From contig NZ_JACGWV010000002.1 of NCBI RefSeq assembly GCF_014137995.1, forward strand, positions 744,001-808,000: 64,000 bases of DNA, written 5' to 3'. Shown one piece after another: positions 9,644 to 19,395 of the stretch. Within the stretch, counting starts at the first letter, position 1. The number at the start of each line of letters is the position of its first letter. The notes beneath the pieces were generated by a model. It was given only the letters and a program-made list of their open reading frames with translations, had not been told where the DNA came from and did no database searches. The position numbers and the translations under genes were made by a program. The DNA comes from Promicromonospora sukumoe. GTDB lineage: Bacteria; Actinomycetota; Actinomycetes; Actinomycetales; Cellulomonadaceae.

Positions 9644-9777
9644 CCGCTCGCAAGGAAGGAGACCTGACGAATCGTTACAGACGATTAACACGAGTTTCCA
9701 GGCGACCCCTCTCCCGTGGCGATATGGTCCAAACCTCCCCGCCAGTTGACCGGGGAGACGATCTGGGGAGGCAATCA

Positions 9778-11400
9778 GTGAGGCAAGCACGTTTCGCCAC
9801 CTTCGCCGCGGGGGCGGCTGTGGTGGCCCTGACCGTGGCCGGGTGCAGCCCGAGCGACACCGCCGACGACGACGGACCGGTCACCCTGAAGCTCACGATC
9901 GACCAGGACATGGAGACGCTCTTCCCGGGCGACTCCGGCAACGCCGACAACATCGCGATCCTTGACGTCGTCTACGACGGCCTGGTGCGCTACGACCCGG
10001 AGACCACGGAGCCGTACAACTACGTGGCCGAGTCGATCGAGTCCGAGGACAACGTCGTCTGGACCATCAAGATCAAGCCCGACCTGACGTTCCAGAACGG
10101 TGAGCCCGTCGACGCCGCTGCGTTCGCCCGCTCCTGGAACTACACGGCCGGCCACTCCGAGCTGTACAGCAACTACTTCTTCGAGCGCTTCAAGGGCTAC
10201 GAGGAGATGCAGGACGAGCTGGACGACGACGGCAACATCGCCGAGGAGAACTCGGTCGAGGAGCTGTCCGGGCTCACCGTCGTGGACGACCTGACGCTCG
10301 AGGTCGAGCTGACGGCGCCGTTCGCGGGCTTCTCCACGATGCTCGGGTACACCGGCTTCTTCCCGGTCGCCGAGGAGTGCCTGGCCGACGTCGAGGCCTG
10401 CGCGGTCACGCCGATCGGCAACGGCCCCTTCCAGGTGACCGAGTGGGATCAGGGCGTCGCCGTCGACGCGCAGCGCTGGGAGGACTACCCGCTGGACGAG
10501 ACGCCCGAGGGTGTCGACGCCATCAACTGGCGCGAGTACTCCGGGGCGTCGTCCTGGGCCGACTTCGAGGCCGGCGACATCGACGTCAGCTACCCGGCAC
10601 CGGCCGACCTGGCCGCGGCGCAGGAGGACCCGGAGCTCTCCGAGCGGCTGGCCCAGGCGCCCGGCGCGGCCCTGACCTACATCGCCTTCCCGCTGTACGA
10701 GGGCGGCCCGTGGCAGGACAAGGAGTTCCGCAAGGCGATCTCCCTGGCCATCGACCGGGACACGATCATCGACCAGCTCTCGGGCGGCCTGGCCACCCCG
10801 GCCGACTCGTGGGTCGTGCCGGACGGCGTGCCCGGCGGCGAGGCCGGCACCTGCGAGTGGTGCACGTTCGACCCGGATGCGGCGAAGGCCGCGCTGGAGG
10901 AGGCCGGCGGCTGGCCCGAGGGCGAGACGCTGACGATCGGCCTGAGCGACGACGAGACCGAGATCGAGTACTTCAAGGCCATCGGTGACTCCATCGAGGC
11001 CAACCTCGACATCCCGTACGAGCTCAAGCCGAACCCGGACTTCTTCACCATCCGGTCCGAGCACGGCTTCGACGGCATCTTCCGGAACAACTGGTTCCCG
11101 GACTACCCGCTGAACGAGAACTACCTGTCCTTCTACGCCGTGGGCGAGGAGGGCGCGGGCAACTTCGGCTGGTACAGCGAGGAGTTCGAGGACAAGCTCG
11201 CCGAGGGCGACCAGGCCCCGACCCTGGACGAGGCGGTCGTGAAGTACCAGGAGGCCGAGGCCATCCTGGCCGACGAGTTCCCGACCATCCCGTTCCGGTT
11301 CAACGCGGGCGCCGAGTACTACAGCGAGCGCCTCGACGACGTGGTGCTCGACCCGTTCAGCGGCGCCGTCCGCGTGCGCGAGCTGACGGTCACGGAGTAA
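9778..11400 (+). CDS. Oligopeptide/dipeptide ABC transporter substrate-binding lipoprotein
   Basis: Extracytoplasmic solute-binding protein (SBP family 5), 540 residues. A short signal ends in the lipobox VAGC, so the mature protein is lipid-anchored outside the membrane. Family features are the early TLFPGDSGNADNIAILDVVYDGLVRYDPET region, TFQNGEPVDAAAFARSWNY, and GGPWQDKEFRKAISLAIDRD in the second lobe. I chose the GTG at 9778 because GGGGAGG lies seven bases upstream and the lipoprotein signal begins at once. An ATG 54 bp upstream is the alternative. It is the first gene of a peptide importer with the permeases at 11491 and 12488. A hairpin repeat between it and the permeases could allow higher expression of the binding protein. 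Confidence 0.92.
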   Translation: MRQARFATFAAGAAVVALTVAGCSPSDTADDDGPVTLKLTIDQDMETLFPGDSGNADNIAILDVVYDGLVRYDPETTEPYNYVAESIESEDNVVWTIKIKPDLTFQNGEPVDAAAFARSWNYTAGHSELYSNYFFERFKGYEEMQDELDDDGNIAEENSVEELSGLTVVDDLTLEVELTAPFAGFSTMLGYTGFFPVAEECLADVEACAVTPIGNGPFQVTEWDQGVAVDAQRWEDYPLDETPEGVDAINWREYSGASSWADFEAGDIDVSYPAPADLAAAQEDPELSERLAQAPGAALTYIAFPLYEGGPWQDKEFRKAISLAIDRDTIIDQLSGGLATPADSWVVPDGVPGGEAGTCEWCTFDPDAAKAALEEAGGWPEGETLTIGLSDDETEIEYFKAIGDSIEANLDIPYELKPNPDFFTIRSEHGFDGIFRNNWFPDYPLNENYLSFYAVGEEGAGNFGWYSEEFEDKLAEGDQAPTLDEAVVKYQEAEAILADEFPTIPFRFNAGAEYYSERLDDVVLDPFSGAVRVRELTVTE

Positions 11401-11414
11401 CCAGATCCACCCCG

Positions 11415-11464
11415 CACGTGTCAGACGTACAGGTCACCCCGGTGACCTGTACGTCTGACACGTG
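11415..11464. repeat. TGTCAGAC-family hairpin, copy 3
   Basis: Perfect 24-bp arms (11415-11438 and 11441-11464) with a two-base loop. The outer six bases are CACGTG on both sides and the variable segment is GTAC. It lies 14 bp after the binding-protein stop and 26 bp before the permease ATG, inside an operon, so it may partly terminate or protect the upstream message. Confidence 0.88.
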
Positions 11465-11490
11465 AACCCCCATCCCCCCGGAAGGACCCC

Positions 11491-12495
11491 ATGGGGCGTT
11501 ACGTTCTTCGTCGTGTCGTGCAGGCGGTCGGCATGCTGTTCCTGGTGATGTTCGTGCTGCACCTGCTCACGACCCTCGCGATCCAGCTCAACGGCAACCC
11601 CGCCCTCGCGTTCTTCGGCGACAAGATTCCCTCGCCGGCCCAGGTGGCCGCCGTCGAGCAGCGGTTCGGGCTCGACGACCCCTGCTACGACCAGCCCGGC
11701 AACCCGTGCCTCGGCCCGTTCGCGGAGCGGCTCGGCCAGTACGCCCAGGGCGACCTCGGCACCAACCTGCGGGGCCGCGAGGTGACGGACATCGTCGCCG
11801 CAGCGGCCCCGAACACGCTGCGGCTGTTCGTCATGGTCACGATCACGTGGCTGGTGCTGGGCATGGTGCTCGGCTCGGTGGCCGCCCGCTGGCGCGGGTC
11901 GCCGTCGGACCACGGCATCCGGCTGACGTCGGTGCTCATCGACGCCCTGCCCGTGTTCGTGCTGCTCCTGGTCTACAAGGAGATCGTCACGGTGCCGCTC
12001 AGCGGCTGGGCCAAGGACACGTTCGGCGAGGACAGCTGGCCGCCGTACTGGTTCAAGCCGTCGTTCGACCCGGAGCACCCGTGGGCCACGGTCGCGGTGC
12101 CCGGCATCCTGCTGGGCCTGGCCGGCTCGGCCGCCTTCATCCGCCTGGTGCGCGCCAGCCAGCTCGAGTCGTACGGCGGCGACCACGTGCGCACCGCCCG
12201 GTCCAAGGGCCTGGGCGAGGGCCGCGTCGTGGTGCACCACGTGGTGCGCAACTCGTCGATCCCCGTGGTGACGGCGGTGGGGCTCACCTTCGCGGAGGCC
12301 CTGAGCGGCGCCGTCATCACCGAGGGGATCATGAACATCTACGGCATGGGCGGCGTCCTGTGGGACGCCGTGCAGAGCAGCGACGTCGGCCTGGTGCTCG
12401 GCATCGTGACCATCCTGACCGCTGTCACGGTGGTGGTGATGATCGTCGTGGACATCGCCTACGCCGCGCTCGACCCGAGGATCCGTTATGAGTGA
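11491..12495 (+). CDS. Peptide ABC transporter permease, DppB/OppB type
   Basis: First membrane subunit of the peptide importer, 334 residues. The N-terminal sequence MGRYVLRRVVQAVGMLFLVMFVLHLL is the usual OppB/DppB opening helix. A large periplasmic loop and five further helices follow. The cytoplasmic EAA-type loop reads YGGDHVRTARSKGLGEGRVVVHHVVRNSSIPVVTAVG around residues 225-265, the site that docks on the ATPases. GGAAGGA precedes the ATG by about seven bases. It overlaps the next permease gene by 8 bp (ATGAGTGA), indicating coupled translation. Confidence 0.93.
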   Translation: MGRYVLRRVVQAVGMLFLVMFVLHLLTTLAIQLNGNPALAFFGDKIPSPAQVAAVEQRFGLDDPCYDQPGNPCLGPFAERLGQYAQGDLGTNLRGREVTDIVAAAAPNTLRLFVMVTITWLVLGMVLGSVAARWRGSPSDHGIRLTSVLIDALPVFVLLLVYKEIVTVPLSGWAKDTFGEDSWPPYWFKPSFDPEHPWATVAVPGILLGLAGSAAFIRLVRASQLESYGGDHVRTARSKGLGEGRVVVHHVVRNSSIPVVTAVGLTFAEALSGAVITEGIMNIYGMGGVLWDAVQSSDVGLVLGIVTILTAVTVVVMIVVDIAYAALDPRIRYE

Positions 12496-13425
12496 GGCAG
12501 CCTCCCGATCGGTGGGCGAAGGGGCCGGCAAGGTCGCCGACGCCGCGTCGCGCACCCTGGCCTCCGACGCCTGGCGCAGCCTGCGCCGCCGGCCCGACGT
12601 CATCGTGTCCGGCCTGATCATCGCGTTCTTCGTGGTCATGGCCGCGTTCCCCGCGCTGTTCACCTCGGTGAGCCCGCGGCGCTGCATCATCGGGGACGCC
12701 AAGACCAGGCCGCAGGGGTTCGGCAACGAGTACCCGCTCGGCACGGACTCCTTCGGGTGCGACACCCTGGCCCAGCTCGCCCACGGCTCCCGGCCGTCGC
12801 TGCTGCTCGCCCTCGTGGTGGTCGGCACGGCGCTGGTGATCGGCGTCGTGCTCGGCCTGCTCGCTGGGTACTACCTGGGTTGGGTGGACTTCGTGGTGTC
12901 CCGCACCATCGAGGTCTTCCTGGTCATCCCGTACCTGCTCGCGGCGATGCTGCTGCTGAGCCTGTTCAAGAACGTGGACCTCGGCTCCGGCACGTTCACC
13001 ACGATCATGCTGCCCGCGATCGTGCTGACGCTGTTCGGCTGGATGGGCTACGCCCGGTACGTCCGGGCGAGCGTGCTGGAGGCCAAGAACCTCGACTACG
13101 TCACGGCCGCCCGCGCGCTGGGCGCCTCCGACCTGCGGATCATGTTCCGGCACGTGCTGCCCAACGCGATCGGCCCGGTGACCGCCCTGGTCCCGACGGC
13201 GATCGCCGGGGTGATCGGCGCCGAGGCCGTGCTCGCGTTCCTGGGCATCGGGGTCCGGCCGCCCGCCATCTCCTGGGGGATCATGATCGAGAACGGCTCG
13301 TCCTGGGTGCTCGGCGGGTACCCGCACATGCTGCTGATCCCGCTGGGCTGCCTGCTCGCGACGGTCCTGTCGCTGGTGGTGCTGGGCGACGCGCTGCGTG
13401 ACGCGCTCGACCCGAGGCTGACGGC

Positions 13426-13429
<4 letters not shown>
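12488..13429 (+). CDS. Peptide ABC transporter permease, DppC/OppC type
   Basis: Second membrane subunit of the importer, 313 residues. It begins with a cytoplasmic segment of about 40 residues and a helix (VIVSGLIIAFFVVMAAFPALF). The OppC-typical GTDSFGCDTLAQLAHGSRPSL segment follows. The EAA loop RASVLEAKNLDYVTAARALGASDLRIMFRHVLPNAIGPV lies near residues 195-235, and the conserved GVRPPAISWGIMIENG is near 260. The gene overlaps the upstream permease by 8 bp and the downstream ATPase gene by 4 bp (ATGA), so the operon is tightly coupled. Confidence 0.93.
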
Positions 13430-14551
<1,122 letters not shown>

Positions 14552-14559
<8 letters not shown>

Positions 14560-15778
14560 GTCACGACCGGCGGGCGCCGAGCTCGTCGACGAGCGGCCGG
14601 CGGACGGCCGGACCGTGCTCGAGGTCCGCGACCTCGTCAAGCACTACCCGGTCCAACGCGGGTTGTTCCACCGCGCGGCGCGCGCCGTCAAGGCGGTCGA
14701 CGGCGTCTCGCTCACCCTGGACCGGGGCCGCACCCTGGGCCTCGTCGGCGAGTCGGGCTCGGGCAAGTCGACCCTCGCGCGGGTGCTGGTGGGCGTCGAG
14801 GCGCCGACCAGCGGCCAGGTGCTGGTCGACGGCGAGGACGTGACCCGCCTGTCCCGCGCCGGCCGCAAGCAGCTCCGCCGCGACGTGCAGATGGTGTTCC
14901 AGGACCCGTACACGTCGCTCAACCCGCGGATGTCGGTGAGCGAGATCGTGGGCGAGCCGTTCGCGATCCACGGCATCGACCCGGCGGGCGGGCTCCGGAC
15001 CGCCGTCGGCGACCTGCTGGAGCTCGTCGGCCTGGACCCCGACCACGCGAACCGGTACCCGCACCAGTTCTCGGGCGGCCAGCGGCAGCGCGTCGGGATC
15101 GCCCGCGCGCTCGCGCTGCGGCCCAAGATCCTGGTCTGCGACGAGCCCGTCTCGGCGCTCGACGTGTCGGTGCAGGGCCAGGTCATCAACCTGCTGGAGG
15201 ACCTCCAGGACGAGCTGGGCCTGTCCTACCTGTTCGTCGCGCACGACCTCGGCGTGGTGCGGCACATCGCGCACGACGTCGCCGTCATGTATCTGGGGCG
15301 CATCGTGGAGCAGGGCCCCGAGGCCGAGGTGTACGACGCCGCCCAGCACCCGTACACGCAGGCGCTGCTCTCGGCGGTGCCGGTGCCGGACCCGTCGGTG
15401 CGGCTGGTCACGGAGGCGTCCGCGGGTGTCGGGGGCGCCGTCGGCGCCATCGTGCTGGAGGGCGACCCGCCCTCGCCGGCGGACCCGCCGTCGGGCTGCC
15501 CGTTCCACACGCGCTGCTGGCTGGCGCCCACGCTGCCGGAGGCGACGCGCGCCCCAGCCGCACCGCCCGCGGAAGGCGCGGACGCCGTCGGCCCGGGAAC
15601 GGGGAACGCGGGCCTGCGGCTGATCCCGCAGACCTGCGAGACGGACGTTCCCGCGCTGGTCACGCGGGGTGCGGGAACGGCCGGTGCGGGGGTAGCCGCC
15701 GTCGGGCCGGGGGCCTCGCCCCACGTCGCCGCGTGCCACTTCGCGCGCGAGCTGGCCGCGCCGGGAGGCCGGGTATGA
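14552..15778 (+). CDS. Peptide ABC transporter ATPase, DppF/OppF type
   Basis: Second ATPase of the importer, 408 residues. Motifs are the N-terminal [29 protein letters not shown], Walker [18 protein letters not shown]-loop [16 protein letters not shown], signature [15 protein letters not shown], Walker [18 protein letters not shown] and switch FVAHDLGVV. The C-terminal cysteine segment [10 protein letters not shown] is present, again followed by an Ala/Pro-rich low-complexity insert before a final [11 protein letters not shown] chose the ATG at 14552, with GGGAGA about 6 bases upstream, over a longer open frame. It overlaps the preceding stop by 8 bp and the next ATG by 4 bp. Confidence 0.94.
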
Positions 15779-16488
15779 CGCGCGTCCTGGTGGTCCTGAA
15801 CTCCCCCACCAGCTCCCTGGGCCGGCTGGAGCAGTGGCTCCCCGAGGCCGGGCTCGACCCCGTCCTCACCCCGGGCGCCGAGCTCCCGGAGACCCTCGCC
15901 GGGTTCGGGGGCGTGGTCCTGCTGGGCGGCGGCTTCATGCCCGACGACGACGCCGGCCACCCGTTCCTGGCCCGCGAGCGCGCGCTGACCGTCCAGGCGC
16001 TGGCCGACGGCGTGCCGCTGCTCGGGCTGTGCCTCGGCGGGCAGCTCCTGGCGCACGTCGCGGGCGGCACGGTGACGGCGCGGTCGGGCGAGACGGAGCG
16101 CGGTATGTGCGCACTCACGGTGCTGCCCGACGCCGTCGGCGACCCGGTGTTCGGCGACCTGCCCGGCGTGCCGGACGGGCCGCTGTGGATGATCGAGAAC
16201 CACGAGGACTCGGTGACCGGCCTGCCGCCGTCGGCCACGCTGCTGGTGACGAGCGACGCCTGCCGCAACCAGGCGTTCCGCGTGGGCGAGACGGCCTGGG
16301 GCCTGCAGTTCCACCCCGAGGCGCGGCCGGAGCGGGTCGCGAGCTGGGACGAGGCCGCGCTGTCGGAGCAGGGCATCGACCGGGCCGCGCTGGCCGAGGC
16401 GGCGCTGGCCCGGGCGGACGAGAACGAGGCGCAGTCGCGCGCGCTGGTGCGCGCCTGGTCCGACGTCGTGCACGCCACGGCGAAGTAG
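15775..16488 (+). CDS. Class I glutamine amidotransferase-like hydrolase
   Basis: A 237-residue single-domain GATase1 protein. The nucleophile elbow is GLCLGGQ with Cys86, and the dyad partners are in the later segment LQFHPE. The N-terminal region contains [15 protein letters not shown]. Stand-alone members of this fold hydrolyse gamma-glutamyl compounds or supply ammonia to partner enzymes. Its ATG overlaps the dppF-type stop (ATGA) and GGGAGG lies 7-8 bases upstream, so it is co-translated with the importer. This suggests, by inference, that it acts on an imported glutamyl- or amide-containing peptide. A GMP-synthase-like assignment is unlikely because no synthetase domain is present. Confidence 0.85.
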   Translation: MTRVLVVLNSPTSSLGRLEQWLPEAGLDPVLTPGAELPETLAGFGGVVLLGGGFMPDDDAGHPFLARERALTVQALADGVPLLGLCLGGQLLAHVAGGTVTARSGETERGMCALTVLPDAVGDPVFGDLPGVPDGPLWMIENHEDSVTGLPPSATLLVTSDACRNQAFRVGETAWGLQFHPEARPERVASWDEAALSEQGIDRAALAEAALARADENEAQSRALVRAWSDVVHATAK

Positions 16489-16581
16489 AACCAGGGCGAA
16501 GTAGAACTCCAGCGAGGTAGAACCGGGGCGACGTCGCCGCGGTTCGCCCGGACGAGGATCGACGAGAGGACGAGCACGCAC

Positions 16582-17385
16582 ATGGTCTCGACAGGGACGC
16601 ACAGCGACGGGGTGCCGGTCGTGGCCTACCGGGTCGCGCGGGCGTCGGGCGAGGTGCTGGCCGCGCGCCAGGACGAGCTGGACTTCTATGCGGCCTCGAC
16701 CGTGAAGCTCGCGGTGCTGGTCGCCGCGGCGCGCGAGCTCGACGCCGGCGCGGCGAGCCTCGACGAGACCTGCACCGCGACCCGGACCTTCACGTCGCAG
16801 GTGCCCGGCGCGGGCGAGTACACGATCGAGCCCGACGACGTCGACGACGGCCTCCCGCCCGACGGCACGCCGATGCCGCTCGGCGACGTGATCGACCGGA
16901 TGGTCACGGTCTCGTCCAACGAGGCGACCAACATCGTCGCCGAGCGCGTGGGCTTGCCCGCCGTGAACCAGGTGCTGGCCGACGCCGGAGCGACCCGCTC
17001 GACCTTCGGCCGCAAGTACTCCGACCTGGCGGCCGAGCAGGCCGGCGCCTCGCACCGCACGACGGCGGCCGACCTGTGCCTGCTGATGTCCGCCGTCGTC
17101 ACGGGCAGGCTCGCCGGACCGGAGCGGACCGCCTGGATGTGCGAGCTGCTGGGCCGCCAGACGGACCGGCAGCTCACCGCCGCCGTCCCCGCCCCGGGCA
17201 AGCCGGACGCCGTGCCGTTCGGCTCCAAGTCCGGCTGGGTGGACGGCATCCGGCACGACGTCGCGTTCGTCGGCGAACCGGGCCCGGACGCACTGGTCAT
17301 CGCGGTGTGCACCCGCGGATACGACGAGCAGGCCGCCGAGGAGACCCTGAAGGCGCTGGGCGCGCTGGCGGTCGCGCTCGCCTGA
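16582..17385 (+). CDS. Class A beta-lactamase-fold serine hydrolase, no signal peptide
   Basis: A 267-residue serine hydrolase with the penicillin-binding/beta-lactamase active-site set: SxxK at Ser39-Lys42 (ASTVK), an SxN-type motif in VSSNEATN near 115, and KSG in GSKSGWVDGIRHDV near 220. There is no signal peptide or lipobox, so it seems to be cytoplasmic, unlike a resistance beta-lactamase. It lies 93 bp after the amidotransferase on the same strand and close to the peptide importer. A role in hydrolysing an imported peptide, ester or peptidoglycan fragment is inferred. Such proteins are usually annotated only as serine hydrolase. Confidence 0.82.
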   Translation: MVSTGTHSDGVPVVAYRVARASGEVLAARQDELDFYAASTVKLAVLVAAARELDAGAASLDETCTATRTFTSQVPGAGEYTIEPDDVDDGLPPDGTPMPLGDVIDRMVTVSSNEATNIVAERVGLPAVNQVLADAGATRSTFGRKYSDLAAEQAGASHRTTAADLCLLMSAVVTGRLAGPERTAWMCELLGRQTDRQLTAAVPAPGKPDAVPFGSKSGWVDGIRHDVAFVGEPGPDALVIAVCTRGYDEQAAEETLKALGALAVALA

Positions 17386-17491
17386 CGGGGCGCTGGTACC
17401 AGACGGGCTGCTCGAACCTGACGAGGTGCTCGTCCCTGACCTGGTTCTGCTCCTGACCCGGGTCGCCGCCGCGCACCCACGTCTGTCCCCT

Positions 17492-17559
17492 CTCCTTTGA
17501 GACCTAAGTTTCTTCGCTTTCGGCCGCCCCAAAGCGAAGAAACTTAGGTCTCGTAGGAG
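17492..17559. repeat. Long AT-rich inverted repeat
   Basis: Perfect 22-bp arms at 17499-17520 and 17531-17552 surround a 10-base GC loop. The left arm starts GAGACCTAAGTTTCTTCGC. A further CTCCT/AGGAG pair lies outside them. It sits in the 297-bp gap between the serine hydrolase and the acyl-CoA ligase genes, and its A+T content stands out against the surroundings. I see nothing else in this gap except the ligase ribosome binding site. It may be a terminator or a mobile palindromic element. Confidence 0.8.
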
Positions 17560-17682
17560 GAGACGGGCGACGCGGCCCCGCCGTCGACCAGAGTCAACCG
17601 GGAGTCGATCCGGGAGGGGTTGCCTCCCACGACCGTTTCCTATTGAATGCGGGTGCAATAGCGGCGAGCCAAGGGAGGCGAC

Positions 17683-19323
17683 GTGCTGAGCACCAGTACC
17701 GCGGAGGTCCGCGCCGGCGGCCTCGCGCAGGTCGAGCGCAGGGAGAACCTGCTCAACCAGGGCTTCCACCTCGTCCGGTCGGGCGTGCTGGCCCCGGGGC
17801 TGCGCGTGCACCGCGACGTCGGCGCGATCTGGCAGCTCGTCACGTGGGGCCCGTCGATCGCCGGCGGGTACCGGGCCAGCGCCGTCCGCGCCCCGCACCA
17901 GACGGCGTTCGCCGACGAGCAGCGCAGCGCGACCTTCCGCGAGCTCGACGACAACGCGAACCGGCTGGCCAACTCCCTGCGCGACCGCGGCGTCGGCCCG
18001 CGTACGCCCGTCGCCGTGCTGTGCCGCAACCACGGCGGCCTCGTCGAGGCCATGGTGGCGCTGGCGAAGCTGGGCGCGACCACGCTGCTGCTCAACTCGG
18101 GCCTCTCGCCCGCGCAGGTCTCGGCGGTCGTCGTCGAGCAGCGGCCCGTCCTCCTGCTCGCCGACCAGGAGTTCCTCGACCAGGGGCCCGACCTCCCCGC
18201 GGACCTCCCGGTCGTCAGCACCTGGGCCGACGACGGGGCCTCCGGCCTGGCCGGCCTCGTCGCACAAGGTGCCCCCGCACGGGTGCCGATCCCGGAGCGG
18301 CCCGGCCGCACCGTCGTCATGACCTCGGGCACCACGAGCACCCCCAAGGGTGCGCGCCGCCCGCAGCCGCACGGCCTGAGCGAGGCCGCCTCGCTGCTGT
18401 CGGCCATCCCGCTGCGCACCGGTGAGCGCATGATGATCACCACGCCCGTCTTCCACACCTGGGGACTGGCGGCCCTGCAGCTCGGCATGGCGCTGCACGC
18501 GGAGCTGGTGCTGCCGCGCCGGTTCGACGCCGAGCAGGCGCTGCGCACGATCGCCGAGCGGCGGGTGACCGCCCTGGTCGCTGTGCCGGTCATGCTGCAG
18601 CGCATCCTGGATCTGCCCGCCGAGGTGAAGGCCCGGTACGACACGTCGTCGCTGCGCGTCGTCGCCTACTCCGGATCGGCGATGCCGGCCGAGCGGATCA
18701 CCCAGTTCCTCGACGAGTTCGGTCCGGTGCTCTACGGCCTGTACGGCTCGACCGAGGCCTCCTGGGCTTCGATCTCCACGCCGGCGGACCTGGCCGCGGA
18801 GCCGACGACGGCGGGCCGGCCGCCGCTCGGCACCCGCCTGGGCATCCTGGACGACGACGGCCGACCGGTCCCGCGGGGCGCCGTCGGCCAGATCTGCGTG
18901 GGCAACGGCATGCTGTTCGAGGGGTACACCAACGGCACGGGCCAGCCGATGTTCGGCGACCTGATGGCGACCGGCGACCGCGGCCGGCTGGAGGACGACG
19001 GCCGCCTCTACGTGGTGGGCCGCGCCGACGACATGATCGTCTCGGGCGGCGAGAACGTGTTCCCCCGCCCGGTCGAGGACGCGATCGCCGCGCTGCCGGA
19101 GGTCGCGGACGCCGCGGTGCTCGGCGTGCCCGACGAGAGGTTCGGCCAGCGGTTCGCCGCGTACGTGGTGCTGCGCGAGGGCGCGACGCTCACCGCCGAG
19201 ACCCTGCTGGACCGTCTCCGACCGAAGCTCCCGCGCTTCTCCCTCCCCCGCGACGTCCACTTCCTGCCGGAGCTCCCCCGCAACCCGACAGGCAAGGTCA
19301 CCCGCCACACCCTCCCTCGTTGA
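17683..19323 (+). CDS. Acyl-CoA synthetase, AMP-forming
   Basis: Adenylate-forming enzyme of 546 residues that would activate a fatty or other carboxylic acid to its CoA thioester. Motifs are the P-loop-like VVMTSGTTSTPKGARRP near 205-225, LYGLYGSTEASW (A5 motif), MATGDRGRLEDDGRLYVVGRADDMIVSGGENVFPRPVED (A7/A8), and the C-terminal lysine motif NPTGKVTRHTL. The first 45 residues resemble those of membrane-associated FadD-type relatives. The start is a GTG with AAGGGAGG four bases upstream. It converges with kynureninase, and its stop codon lies inside a 70-bp perfect palindrome. Substrate unknown. Confidence 0.88.
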   Translation: MLSTSTAEVRAGGLAQVERRENLLNQGFHLVRSGVLAPGLRVHRDVGAIWQLVTWGPSIAGGYRASAVRAPHQTAFADEQRSATFRELDDNANRLANSLRDRGVGPRTPVAVLCRNHGGLVEAMVALAKLGATTLLLNSGLSPAQVSAVVVEQRPVLLLADQEFLDQGPDLPADLPVVSTWADDGASGLAGLVAQGAPARVPIPERPGRTVVMTSGTTSTPKGARRPQPHGLSEAASLLSAIPLRTGERMMITTPVFHTWGLAALQLGMALHAELVLPRRFDAEQALRTIAERRVTALVAVPVMLQRILDLPAEVKARYDTSSLRVVAYSGSAMPAERITQFLDEFGPVLYGLYGSTEASWASISTPADLAAEPTTAGRPPLGTRLGILDDDGRPVPRGAVGQICVGNGMLFEGYTNGTGQPMFGDLMATGDRGRLEDDGRLYVVGRADDMIVSGGENVFPRPVEDAIAALPEVADAAVLGVPDERFGQRFAAYVVLREGATLTAETLLDRLRPKLPRFSLPRDVHFLPELPRNPTGKVTRHTLPR

Positions 19324-19384
19324 GTGCTGGGTATTTGTCCTCTCGAACCGGTTCGAGAGGACAAATACCCAGCACTCAACGAGG
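19315..19384. repeat. 70-bp perfect palindrome between convergent genes
   Basis: Two exact 35-bp arms with no loop meet at 19349/19350. The left arm begins CCTCGTTGAGTGCTGGG. The left end includes the last two codons and the stop of the acyl-CoA ligase gene, and the right end lies 11 bp past the kynureninase stop. It could act as a bidirectional terminator, although its arms are much longer than a normal terminator needs. Confidence 0.9.
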
Positions 19385-19395
19385 AGAGATCAGGG

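Noticed and set aside
15226..19308. Long minus-strand open frame across dppF, GATase, serine hydrolase and ligase genes
   Set aside because: It spans several well-supported plus-strand genes and their gaps, with biased composition and no motifs.
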